Part shown: piece after piece, positions 25,971 to 33,699 of the stretch | How positions within the stretch are numbered: the first letter of the stretch is position 1 | Layout: every line of letters starts with the position of its first letter | From: Lachnospiraceae bacterium UBA1729 | Lineage (GTDB): Bacteria; Bacillota; Clostridia; Lachnospirales; Lachnospiraceae | DNA: 64,000 bases | NCBI GenBank assembly: GCA_002315945.1 | Contig: DCIJ01000055.1 | Coordinates: forward strand, 45,123 to 109,122 | Reading direction: 5' to 3' | Notes under the pieces: generated by a model | The model's database searches: none | Seen by the model: the letters and a program-made list of their open reading frames with translations, nothing else | What the model was told of the DNA's origin: nothing | Program-made: the position numbers and the translations under genes

Positions 25971-26009
25971 TTACAGGACAAAAATCCTGACTACCAATTG
26001 GTAGTGAAG

Positions 26010-26084
<75 letters not shown>

Positions 26085-26090
26085 ATAAAA

Positions 26091-26164
<74 letters not shown>

Positions 26165-26239
26165 ATGGCTTATCTCATTCATTGTACATAAGAAAAATGT
26201 TACTTGCAACAATTCTTTCTTAATCTTTACAAAAGAGAA

Positions 26240-26310
26240 AGCGGGTGATGGGAATCGAACCCACGTATCCAGCTTGGAAGGCTGGTGTTCTACCATTGAA
26301 CTACACCCGC
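26240..26310 (-). tRNA. tRNA-Gly (anticodon TCC)
   Basis: 71 nt on the minus strand. Acceptor GCGGGTG pairs with CACCCGC, and the anticodon arm CCAGC/GCTGG contains TCC. Confidence 0.95.
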
Positions 26311-26333
26311 AAATTAATATTTTGTTGTTTGCG

Positions 26334-26408
26334 TCGGGGTGACAGGATTCGAACCTGCGACCTCCTGGTCCCAAACCAGGCGCTCTAGCCAAGCTGAGCC
26401 ACACCCCG
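26334..26408 (-). tRNA. tRNA-Pro (anticodon TGG)
   Basis: 75 nt on the minus strand. Acceptor CGGGGTG pairs with CACCCCG, and the anticodon arm CCTGG/CCAGG contains TGG. It is the first transcribed gene of the cluster, about 27 nt after the predicted start. Confidence 0.95.
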
Positions 26409-26441
26409 AATAAGGGATCTGTACGTCACAACGCAAGAGCC

Positions 26442-26470
26442 ATTATATGTGCTGCCTAACTAATTGTCAA
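26442..26470 (-). promoter_or_regulatory. Consensus promoter of the six-tRNA cluster
   Basis: On the minus strand a perfect TTGACA (26465-26470), a 17-bp spacer and a perfect TATAAT (26442-26447). Confidence 0.9.
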
Positions 26471-26507
26471 CTACTTTTTTAAATATTTTTTATTTTTTTT
26501 GGTTTTC

Positions 26508-26703
26508 CGTTACTATTCACAGCCAATTTAAATCATATAGATCAACTCGTCGTGCTAGCACGCAAGAGACGATCTATATGATTTAAATTATGCCGCGAAG
26601 CAGTAACTCTTCCTATATGAGCAATCCGCTGGCTTTCAGCCAGCTTTGAAGCCCGCCAGGGCGAGATTGCGAATGTAGGTGGAGTCAGCTGTGAATAGTA
26701 ACG
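26508..26703. mobile_element. MITE-like inverted-repeat element, 196 bp
   Basis: A perfect 16-bp terminal inverted repeat, CGTTACTATTCACAGC at 26508-26523 and its reverse complement at 26688-26703. Inside are a second perfect 18-bp inverted repeat (26526-26543 and 26571-26588), a 12-bp palindrome CGTGCTAGCACG (26551-26562) and a small hairpin GCTGGCT/AGCCAGC near 26628-26645. No ORF of its own. The right end supplies the last residues and stop codon of the HAD gene. No clear target-site duplication is seen, so insertion is inferred, not shown. Confidence 0.6.
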
Positions 26704-27323
26704 TTTTTCCAAATATACCTTTCCAGACTGGCTGCATCTTTTTTAAATAAGAATGTATTTATCCCAACACTTTGTGCCCCTGCCAGATTGCTCTCCACAT
26801 CATCAACAAACAGACAGCTGGATGGATTCAGATTAAATTTTTCTATGGTATAGGTAAAAATATCCTTGTCTGGTTTAACCATTCTCACATCAGCTGATAT
26901 GACAGTATCTTCAAAATACTGGTGCCCCGGCACTCTTTCCCAATATTCATGCTGCCTTCTGCTGGCATTTGACAAAAGCAGCAGTCTAAAGCCACTATCC
27001 TTACATTTTTTTACCAGTTCTTCCATTCCAGTTACAGGAATTATAGGATCATCCCAACGGTTAATCAGGATGCCTGCTGCCTCATGAAGCCTTGTGGGAA
27101 GTTTTGACTTGGCACACTCTTCCAGATCCTTTTCATCCCATTCCCCGGTATCTAACCTGGGCCAGTCCTTGGATTTAAAGATTACATCAAGTAAAAGCTG
27201 CCTGTCTGCTTTGTCTTCGACACCTGCTCTGGACAGAAATGTCTCCGGTTCAAAGCTCATCAGTACATTTCCCATATCAAATATAATTGTGTCAATTTTT
27301 TTGATGCTCATACAGTTATTCAT
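26685..27323 (-). CDS. HAD-family phosphatase (YihX-like)
   Basis: Cytoplasmic HAD hydrolase of subfamily IA, about 212 residues. Motif I is IIFDMGNVLMSF, with Gly in place of the second Asp as in the YihX glucose-1-phosphatase group. Motif II is LLLSNAS, motif III has VKPDKDIFTYTIEKFNL, and motif IV is CLFVDDVESNLAGAQ. The substrate is unknown. The start is uncertain (ATG at 27323 or 27311, both overlapping or near the end of the MATE gene). The last six residues (NVTIHS) and the stop are encoded by the terminal repeat of the element at 26508-26703, so the native C-terminus may have been altered. Confidence 0.88.
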   Translation of the reverse strand: MNNCMSIKKIDTIIFDMGNVLMSFEPETFLSRAGVEDKADRQLLLDVIFKSKDWPRLDTGEWDEKDLEECAKSKLPTRLHEAAGILINRWDDPIIPVTGMEELVKKCKDSGFRLLLLSNASRRQHEYWERVPGHQYFEDTVISADVRMVKPDKDIFTYTIEKFNLNPSSCLFVDDVESNLAGAQSVGINTFLFKKDAASLERYIWKNVTIHS

Positions 27324-28680
27324 CACCCTCATCAAGTCTGTTTATTATTTTAACAAATATTCTGTTCAGGTAGAATCCAGAAACCAGCAAACTTACGATT
27401 TCAGCAATAGGGAAAGACCACCACACATAATTCACATCACCCAGAAGTGACAGCAGATAAGCCGCCGGGAGCAGCACAACAATCTGTCTGAGAATAGACA
27501 CCACCAGACTATAGGTTCCCTTGCCCATTGCCTGAAATACAGATCCTGCCACAATACAAAATCCTGCTATTCCAAAATGGATACTTATTATTCTAAGAGC
27601 CGTTATTCCCATAGTCATCATATTTTCAGAAGCATCGAACAGCATCAGGAACTGTTTTGCAAAGAGCTGAAAAGCCACGAAGCCACCGAGCATTATCACT
27701 ACAGCAGTCATAATTCCATACTTAATAGTCTTCACAACACGTTTTCTGTTATTAGCGCCATAGTTAAATGCCATGATTGGAACCAGTCCATTATTCAGAC
27801 CAAATATTGGCATGAAAATAAAGCTCTGCATTTTGAAGTAGACACCAAATACAGCTACAGCAGTGGTTGAGAATCCAACCAGTATTCTGTTAAAACCATA
27901 CACCATGACAGAACCGATAGCCTGCATTATTATCGAAGGAAAACCTACCGCATAGATACGTGCAATAATATCCACATCTGGTACCATTTTTTTCCAGTTA
28001 ATTCTTATCTCAGTGTTATATTTCTGATTTAATATGAGTCCGACTGTAGCGCCAAGGCACTGCCCGATAACAGTTGCCCAGGCTGCACCAGCCACTCCCA
28101 GCTTTGGTGCTCCCGCAAGTCCGAAAATCAGAATGGGGTCCATAATAATATTTGTAATTGCGCCCACGCCCTGGGTTACCATCGAAAGTACAGTTTTACC
28201 TGTAGACTGAAGGAGTCTCTCAACCGTCATCTGGGTGAACAGTGCAAAGGACATACACAAAACCACGCTGGCATAATCAATTCCGTACTGAACCAGCTGT
28301 GCATCCCCAGTCTGGGAACGATAGAATGGAGCTACTGCAAAATTTCCAACCAATAGAAATAAAAGGAATTCCAGGCATATTAAAATAATTGCATTGGTAG
28401 CCGTCTTGTTTGCTCTCTCAGTATTTTTTTCTCCAAGGGATTTGGACAGCAGTGCGTTGATACCAACACCGGTTCCTGCACCCACAGAAATCATTAATGA
28501 CTGTAAGGGAAACGCCATGGATACCGCTGTTAATGCCCCCTCATTTATCTGGGCAACAAATATGCTGTCTACTATATTATAGAGTGCCTGCACCATCATA
28601 GATATCATCATGGGCAGAGACATATTAAATATTAATTTTCCTATGGGCATGGTTCCCATTTTATTGGTCTTTGGCTGCAT
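27316..28680 (-). CDS. MATE-family multidrug efflux transporter
   Basis: Membrane antiporter of the MATE family, 455 residues, about 12 TM segments in two related halves. The N-terminal MGTMPIGKLIFNMSLPMMISMMVQALYN and IVDSIFVAQ are typical of the DinF/NorM-type branch common in clostridia. The start at 28680 is fixed by GAGGAGG 6 nt upstream. An in-frame start further upstream would run through the terminator of tRNA-Leu. Its 3' end overlaps the HAD gene. The transported compound is unknown. Confidence 0.93.
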   Translation of the reverse strand: MQPKTNKMGTMPIGKLIFNMSLPMMISMMVQALYNIVDSIFVAQINEGALTAVSMAFPLQSLMISVGAGTGVGINALLSKSLGEKNTERANKTATNAIILICLEFLLFLLVGNFAVAPFYRSQTGDAQLVQYGIDYASVVLCMSFALFTQMTVERLLQSTGKTVLSMVTQGVGAITNIIMDPILIFGLAGAPKLGVAGAAWATVIGQCLGATVGLILNQKYNTEIRINWKKMVPDVDIIARIYAVGFPSIIMQAIGSVMVYGFNRILVGFSTTAVAVFGVYFKMQSFIFMPIFGLNNGLVPIMAFNYGANNRKRVVKTIKYGIMTAVVIMLGGFVAFQLFAKQFLMLFDASENMMTMGITALRIISIHFGIAGFCIVAGSVFQAMGKGTYSLVVSILRQIVVLLPAAYLLSLLGDVNYVWWSFPIAEIVSLLVSGFYLNRIFVKIINRLDEGDE

Positions 28681-28702
28681 AATATCCTCCTCATTTTGTA
28701 AT

Positions 28703-28741
28703 AAAAAAGAAATCAAAGAAGATACCCTCTGATTTCTTTTA
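28703..28741 (-). terminator. Terminator of tRNA-Leu
   Basis: On the minus strand AAAGAAATCA pairs with TGATTTCTTT, followed by TTTATT. It lies between tRNA-Leu and the MATE gene. Confidence 0.75.
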
Positions 28742-28745
28742 TAGC

Positions 28746-28826
28746 TGCGGATAACAGGACTTGAACCTGCACGGGGTTACCACCAGAACCTAAATCTGGC
28801 GCGTCTGCCAATTCCGCCATATCCGC
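28746..28826 (-). tRNA. tRNA-Leu (anticodon TAG)
   Basis: 81 nt on the minus strand. Acceptor GCGGATA pairs with TATCCGC, anticodon arm CCAGA/TCTGG contains TAG, and there is a long variable arm (GGTAACCCCGT region) as expected of a class II tRNA. Confidence 0.95.
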
Positions 28827-28839
28827 AAACAGCTTTTAT

Positions 28840-28868
28840 AATATAAAAGGTTTTGCCTTCCTTGTCAA
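28840..28868 (-). promoter_or_regulatory. Promoter of tRNA-Leu
   Basis: On the minus strand TTGACA (28863-28868), a 17-bp spacer and TATATT (28840-28845), about 14 bp before the tRNA. Confidence 0.75.
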
Positions 28869-28888
28869 CACATGATAATATTCTTGCT

Positions 28889-29650
28889 ATGCAGAACATA
28901 AAAATTTCACTAATTTTAACTACATATAATAGTCTTGATAACTTCTGTCAGACCATGGAATCCATTCTTGGGCAGGATTATCCAAATTACGAAATAGTAG
29001 TAAAGGATGGGGGTTCCACTGATGGCACCCTGGAAAAAATAGCCTACTATCAGCAGATGCTGGGCGAACGTTTTGTCTCAAAGACCTGTTCCGACACCGG
29101 TATCTACGACGCTATGAACCAGGGCTTTGCGCTTAGCAGTGGTCAGCTGGTTGTATTTTTCAACGACCTGCTTGCATATCCCCAGGCTCTCTCAGATATA
29201 GTATCTGCCTATTCATCCTTTGGCCCTGACTGTATTGGTGTGCACTCCGATTTGAACTACATGTCTGGCGAAAAAATTGTCAGAGCCTGGCGCATGGGCC
29301 GCGGGCACTTTAGAAGCGGATGGATGCCAGGGCATCCCACCCTGTTCCTGAAACGTTCAGTCTATGAAGATTATGGCCTATATGATTCTTCCCTGAAAAT
29401 ATCTGCTGATTACGAGTTTATGATTCGTTCCCTGTATAAAAAGGAACATAGACTTGCCTACCTGCCCAGAGTTACTGTCCATATGTTTTATGGTGGAACC
29501 AGCAGCGCCAGTCTGTCAAGCTATCTGCTGTCCCTTAAGGAAGGTCACTATGCTCTGGTAAAAAACAAGGTGCCTCTGGCTTTTCAGATTGACCTCTTTA
29601 GAACCAGCCGGGTTATTTTGCAGCTGCTCCTTGGTAAAATCAGACATTAA
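28889..29650 (+). CDS. Lone glycosyltransferase family 2
   Basis: GT-A fold glycosyltransferase, about 253 residues, which transfers a sugar from a nucleotide donor. N-terminal ISLILTTYNSLDNF, VKDGGSTDGT, and a DxD-like region in VVFFNDLLAYPQAL. No TM segment is obvious. The start is unclear: ATG at 28889 fits the family start, but there is no good ribosome site, and a TTG at 28853 is also possible. It is one of only two plus-strand genes in the window and lies apart from the polysaccharide locus, between tRNA-Leu and a two-way terminator. The acceptor is unknown. Confidence 0.85.
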   Translation: MQNIKISLILTTYNSLDNFCQTMESILGQDYPNYEIVVKDGGSTDGTLEKIAYYQQMLGERFVSKTCSDTGIYDAMNQGFALSSGQLVVFFNDLLAYPQALSDIVSAYSSFGPDCIGVHSDLNYMSGEKIVRAWRMGRGHFRSGWMPGHPTLFLKRSVYEDYGLYDSSLKISADYEFMIRSLYKKEHRLAYLPRVTVHMFYGGTSSASLSSYLLSLKEGHYALVKNKVPLAFQIDLFRTSRVILQLLLGKIRH

Positions 29651-29674
29651 TTCCTGCTCAAATTTACCGTAACA

Positions 29675-29714
29675 CTACACGCTTCGCGAATGTCCTTACA
29701 GTATGTATTCAAAA
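29675..29714 (+). repeat. 40-bp intergenic repeat, copy A
   Basis: Matches copy B (38874-38913) without gaps at about 29 of 40 positions, and the differences are mostly transitions. Core: ACGCTTCGCGA, then CTTA and TTCAAAAA. Next to a terminator stem. Confidence 0.5.
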
Positions 29715-29757
29715 AATGCTCCTTGAGGCAAACCTCAAAGGAGCATTTCTTTTTTAT
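29711..29757. terminator. Bidirectional terminator between convergent genes
   Basis: AATGCTCCTTGAGG (29715-29728) pairs with CCTCAAAGGAGCATT (29733-29747) with one bulge. T-runs follow on both strands. It separates the plus-strand glycosyltransferase from the minus-strand peptide gene. Confidence 0.85.
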
Positions 29758-29763
29758 TTCATA

Positions 29764-29976
29764 TTATTTGTGGAATCCGGCAGCTACATGTCCATCAACA
29801 ATTACACTTTTCTTGGTCTTTACAAAAGTACCAAGGCCATGAATTCTTGTATCCTCACTCTTTACAGCAGGAGCCTGGGTAACAGTCGAAGCTACTGGTT
29901 CAGCAGCACTTACAATCATTCCACAACTCATAACACTAATTGTTAATACAGCAAAAAATAATTTAATTTTTCTCAT
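29764..29976 (-). CDS. Small secreted peptide, function unknown
   Basis: A 70-residue precursor. A clear signal peptide (MRKIKLFFAVLTISVMSC, cut probably after VSAA near residue 24) leaves a mature peptide of about 45 residues that is basic at its C-terminus (FVKTKKSVIVDGHVAAGFHK). The Cys at position 18 is inside the signal core, so it is not a lipobox. A strong ribosome site (AAGGGAGATGG) precedes the ATG. The gene follows the lysyl-tRNA synthetase gene by 33 bp with no terminator between, so it is likely co-transcribed. I do not recognise a family. Confidence 0.7.
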   Translation of the reverse strand: MRKIKLFFAVLTISVMSCGMIVSAAEPVASTVTQAPAVKSEDTRIHGLGTFVKTKKSVIVDGHVAAGFHK

Positions 29977-30009
29977 GATACCATCTCCCTTTCCACTTAT
30001 TGTGACAAA

Positions 30010-32013
30010 TTAACCGATTCTTGTTCCTTCAGGCACAATATCATCAACAAATATTACCTGACAGCCACATGCATTATTGGTTGCAGCCAAAAGCATGCCC
30101 TCGCTGGTTACACCAGTAATTCTGGTAGGCTGAAGATTTGCTACTACAATAATCTTCTTTCCAACCAGATCCTCAGGCTTATAATATTTTTTAATTGATG
30201 AAACAATTACTCTTTCCTTGAGGCCATCAAATAAAGTCAGTTTATAGCAGCTGTGTGACTTTCTGATTTCCTGGCACTTAAGCACCTTACATACTCTTAA
30301 GTCAGGCTTCTGGAATGCTTCCAGATCAATTTCTTCTGCAACAGGAGCAACTGGATCAGGATCACCATATACCACTTTTTCCTCTTCTGCAACCTCTTCC
30401 TTAGGAGGATTCAGTTCAATCTCAGTCTTAGGAGTAGAGAAATCTAACAGGAAGAGGAATCTTTCCTTTTCGATTGCATACAGGAACAGATACAGTCTTG
30501 GTCCCTTTTCCTTGCCAATCAAAAGCTTGTATACAAATTTGAAAAAGGCTCCCTGTAAACTCTTAATTTCAGGGCATTCTGCTCCAAACACTTCCTTAGG
30601 AATGTCATACAGCTTTGTATTGAGCTCATCCAGTGTATATTCACTATCCTTCAGATATGCATGCAGGATAGAAAGTTCCTTCTTCTCATCCTCTGACAGT
30701 GTCTCATACAGCTCCCAGTCTCTGTAAGGACGAAGCTTGTTGGCATTCTCAGGTGAGCAGTGCTCCAGCCAGTATTTTGCCAACTCAAGACGTGAGCCAA
30801 ACTCATCTGCCTTAAAAGGCTGTCCAATCTTTTCAAAAACTGTTTCCATCATGGGAACATTAAAATCTACAATTGAACCAAGCTGAGCAATCAAAGACAT
30901 GGGAACAGTCTTAATCTCTTTTGATTCATCCATGAGACAGTTAACCATGATATCATTGATTCTCTCATCAGCGCTTCCGTCCTTAAATGCATTATACATC
31001 TTGTCAAACTCAAAGTACTGACGAAGAATTCCATCATCAAAGCAGAAATCGAAAGCCTTGGTAGGCTCAGTCTTTGCATACAGCCACAGAATTACTGCCG
31101 GCTCATAAATATTAAGAAGAGTGCCAGGTGTCAGGTTAAGTCCTGAAGAACCAGACATCTTTCCTGTAGTTCCCTTGATTCCAATAAATTCATATCCCTG
31201 GAAAATAGGTGCTTTGATTCCAAAAATCTTTTCAGCTATTACACGGCTGTTATCATAGGAACCGCCTGGGCTGGCATGATCCTTTCCGCCTGGCTCAAAG
31301 TCAACACCTTCATACATCCATCTCATGGGCCAGTCAATCTTCCATGCCAGCTTGCAGTCATGATCTGTGTTGAAATTAAAGTGTCCCTTGTGGCCACATG
31401 CGCACTCATATTCAGCTTCCATTGTCTCTTCATTAAAAGCTACAATCTTGGTGGTATCCTTGTGGCATTCACTGCAGTAAATGCTTACAGGGAAATAATT
31501 ATCTCTTTCACCCTCTTGAGCAGCCTGAGTACGGAAGCTGTCAAGAATATCAAATATCTCTTTTCTCTTCTTGAGAGACAGAATCACATTCTCAGCATAC
31601 TTTCCGCTACGATACATCTCTGCCTGATGACGATAGTCCATCTTGATTGAGAATTTTTCCATAGCCTCTTCAAACTCACGTTCAAAGTAAGCGCCATAGT
31701 TAGGATCTTCGGTACCAAAAGGATTAGGAACATCCACATAGGGGCATCCAATATATTTTTCCATGGTATCATCAATCTTGGCTACATTTACAGGCACCTT
31801 ACGAAGTCTGTCATATTCATCCCATGAAAACAGCAGTTTAGCCTTTTTTCCCTTGCGATGAAGAGCCTTAACTACAAAAAGACTTGTAGCAATATCTCTG
31901 AAGTTTCCAATATGTATTGAGCCTGAAGGGCTGATACCTGCAGCGCATACATATTCTTCCTTATCAGGATTTCTTCTGATAATCTGATCCGCGATTTTGT
32001 CTGACCAATGCAT
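30010..32013 (-). CDS. lysS: Class I lysyl-tRNA synthetase with C-terminal tRNA-binding domain
   Basis: Charges tRNA-Lys. This is the class I enzyme (archaeal and spirochaete type), not the common class II form. HIGH-like motif GSIHIGNFRD at 32-40, a Zn region with Cys180, Cys183, Cys204 and Cys206, and the KMSKS-like KMSGS at 285-289. The catalytic part ends near residue 525. Residues about 560-667 are an EMAP-II/Trbp111-type OB fold (FQKPDLRVCKVLKCQEI, VANLQPTRITGVTSEGMLLAA), like the C-terminus of bacterial MetRS. The usual class I LysRS is about 530 residues and lacks this part. The gene follows a DUF975 gene by 17 bp. Confidence 0.93.
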   Translation of the reverse strand: MHWSDKIADQIIRRNPDKEEYVCAAGISPSGSIHIGNFRDIATSLFVVKALHRKGKKAKLLFSWDEYDRLRKVPVNVAKIDDTMEKYIGCPYVDVPNPFGTEDPNYGAYFEREFEEAMEKFSIKMDYRHQAEMYRSGKYAENVILSLKKRKEIFDILDSFRTQAAQEGERDNYFPVSIYCSECHKDTTKIVAFNEETMEAEYECACGHKGHFNFNTDHDCKLAWKIDWPMRWMYEGVDFEPGGKDHASPGGSYDNSRVIAEKIFGIKAPIFQGYEFIGIKGTTGKMSGSSGLNLTPGTLLNIYEPAVILWLYAKTEPTKAFDFCFDDGILRQYFEFDKMYNAFKDGSADERINDIMVNCLMDESKEIKTVPMSLIAQLGSIVDFNVPMMETVFEKIGQPFKADEFGSRLELAKYWLEHCSPENANKLRPYRDWELYETLSEDEKKELSILHAYLKDSEYTLDELNTKLYDIPKEVFGAECPEIKSLQGAFFKFVYKLLIGKEKGPRLYLFLYAIEKERFLFLLDFSTPKTEIELNPPKEEVAEEEKVVYGDPDPVAPVAEEIDLEAFQKPDLRVCKVLKCQEIRKSHSCYKLTLFDGLKERVIVSSIKKYYKPEDLVGKKIIVVANLQPTRITGVTSEGMLLAATNNACGCQVIFVDDIVPEGTRIG

Positions 32014-32030
32014 TCTTTCTCTCCTTTTAA

Positions 32031-32744
32031 CTATCTTCTCTTACTCATCAGATAGAGATAATAATTTATTTCAGTTGCCTTAAAATAAGGCTTCAACCAA
32101 AGTCCCGCTATTCCCATAGAGCATAACACAACTAACTTCCATGGAATAAAGCTTAATTTAATATATAAAAGCTTCCAGAAGTGTCCTTTTAAGATGTCTC
32201 TTGAAAGTCTTAAATATTCCACAGCCCTTCTGCCCGGAAAATCCAGCAGACACATAAATCTAAAACTGTATACTACGTCCAGATAAATATACCCTAATAT
32301 TCCCAAAGCAAACAGTGCAATTGACAATATCATATAGACCACTTTTTCACTGGTAATATACAGAACTAAAAACACACTTCCTGGCAGAGCCAGAGCAAAC
32401 AGCAGACCAAGAATCATAATTTCTGTTATTACAACAGGCTTCCAGGCGCCCTCCTTAAATGCTTCAAATAAATCTGATACCCTGAAGGGCATATCGCATA
32501 CGGCCTTCATACAGATGGCAGTATAACCATATACCAGGATAGCTTCAACTATCCCTGCCAGCACCTGGCACAGCACAGACAACGCATTTAATCCTCCGGT
32601 ATCAGGTACCAGCGTATTAGTAAGCAATGCCATTGCAACTATAAAAAAGATTAGTGCTAATGTGGCTCCGGACAGCCCTGGATATTTTGTAATTAGCTGT
32701 CCCTTTGCCATGGATTTTAATTTTTTACTTGTCATTTCTTCCAT
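32031..32744 (-). CDS. DUF975-family membrane protein
   Basis: Integral membrane protein of 237 residues with about five TM segments. The N-terminal KKLKSMAKGQLITKYPGLSG resembles the DUF975 family, which is common in clostridia and has no known function. Many aliphatic residues and a short charged C-terminus (SKRR). It precedes the LysRS gene by 17 bp. No Shine-Dalgarno site is obvious before the ATG. Confidence 0.75.
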   Translation of the reverse strand: MEEMTSKKLKSMAKGQLITKYPGLSGATLALIFFIVAMALLTNTLVPDTGGLNALSVLCQVLAGIVEAILVYGYTAICMKAVCDMPFRVSDLFEAFKEGAWKPVVITEIMILGLLFALALPGSVFLVLYITSEKVVYMILSIALFALGILGYIYLDVVYSFRFMCLLDFPGRRAVEYLRLSRDILKGHFWKLLYIKLSFIPWKLVVLCSMGIAGLWLKPYFKATEINYYLYLMSKRR

Positions 32745-32762
32745 AATATTAAAAATTACAAT

Positions 32763-32783
32763 GCCACACGAAAAACGTGTGGC
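32763..32783 (-). terminator. Hairpin after the SprA-like gene
   Basis: GCCACACG/CGTGTGGC (8-bp stem, 5-nt loop). On the minus strand a T-rich stretch begins 5 nt after the stem, so it is a weak terminator at best. Confidence 0.4.
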
Positions 32784-32826
32784 AAAATATCACAACTTTA
32801 ATACCTTTACCAGACCAAAAGCTTTT

Positions 32827-33327
32827 CTATACAGTCAGATCAAGATTTGCTCCCACCAGTGCTGCTGCATCCTGTGATTTGGCATTCTTCTGATAAGGGT
32901 TTTTTTCATTAGAATATTTGATCTGAGTTACAGTCTCTCCTCCTGATACATAGGTACGCCCACATTCAGGACAGATGGCTGTCTTGATTGACACATTGGC
33001 CGATACTACTTTGCCATTTCCCTTAGCCGCTTTGCTGTAAGCATTGGAAACATGCTCCTGCTCATGGCTCCTGACTCTGCTGGCTGCTGAATCGGGTGAT
33101 ATATGTTGGGCCGACTTAAAGGAAACCATCTCATCAGAGCCGTCCTGATACTTTCTGTTGGCACAGGTTTCGCACTCTGCAGGAGACGACTTTCGTCCCG
33201 GAGTAACCTCTTTTGATTCTCCAGGGTTCTTTATCACTCCATGATTTTCAACAGCCTGATTATCCATCTTGGGAATGTTCATCCCAACTCCAGAAAATCC
33301 AAAGCCTGTCAGTCCATTAATTCCCAT
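32827..33327 (-). CDS. SprA-related protein with HEQEH motif
   Basis: Protein of 166 residues. The central part contains ECETCANRKYQDGSDE, then SRVRSHEQEHVSNAYSKA with an HExEH metal-binding pattern, then TAICPECGRTYVSGGET with a second CxxC. This arrangement matches my memory of the SprA-related family. Four Cys in two pairs could bind Zn. The HEQEH motif differs from classic HExxH by an added Glu, so protease activity is uncertain. No signal peptide or TM segment. The gene overlaps the small membrane protein gene upstream by 11 bp. Confidence 0.65.
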   Translation of the reverse strand: MGINGLTGFGFSGVGMNIPKMDNQAVENHGVIKNPGESKEVTPGRKSSPAECETCANRKYQDGSDEMVSFKSAQHISPDSAASRVRSHEQEHVSNAYSKAAKGNGKVVSANVSIKTAICPECGRTYVSGGETVTQIKYSNEKNPYQKNAKSQDAAALVGANLDLTV

Positions 33328-33688
33328 TTATGCTCTCCAGCATCTGCTCAAGGGTCATTCCATTAATCTGCAGCATCATCTGATCAAACTGTGCCCTGTA
33401 CTCCGGCACAAAAATTATCATTCCAATGCTGATTGCAAGTATACATATATTTAACACCATTGTGGCACTTGAAATCCATACCGCGCTGTGTGCTTTTCCA
33501 AGCATCTTATCGCCATATCCCATAGACAGGCGCGCAAAGGTAAAACTGACGCAGCCCAAAAAAATCGGTAAATATACTGGCAGAATAAAAGTAGATATAG
33601 CTGCCACAATAGCCAGAACGAAACTCGTTCTGGCCATTTGATTTTCTGGACTCATTATATTTTGTAAATCCTGATTATTATATTCCAT
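33317..33688 (-). CDS. Small membrane protein (DUF4190-like)
   Basis: A 123-residue protein with two to three TM segments (about 22-50 and 70-95). It resembles DUF4190-type proteins of unknown function (MARTSFVLAIVAAISTF). The C-terminal tail outside the membrane is helical and acidic. The stop overlaps the start of the SprA-like gene (ATGGGAATTAA), implying coupled translation. Confidence 0.65.
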   Translation of the reverse strand: MEYNNQDLQNIMSPENQMARTSFVLAIVAAISTFILPVYLPIFLGCVSFTFARLSMGYGDKMLGKAHSAVWISSATMVLNICILAISIGMIIFVPEYRAQFDQMMLQINGMTLEQMLESINGN

Positions 33689-33699
33689 AATATTGCCTA

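Noticed and set aside
28746..29650. Genomic island inserted at tRNA-Leu
   Set aside because: No integrase, no repeat of the tRNA 3' end and no other foreign gene nearby. Only one lone glycosyltransferase.
32827..33688. Prophage remnant
   Set aside because: No phage structural, integrase or lysis genes nearby; both genes look like ordinary host genes.
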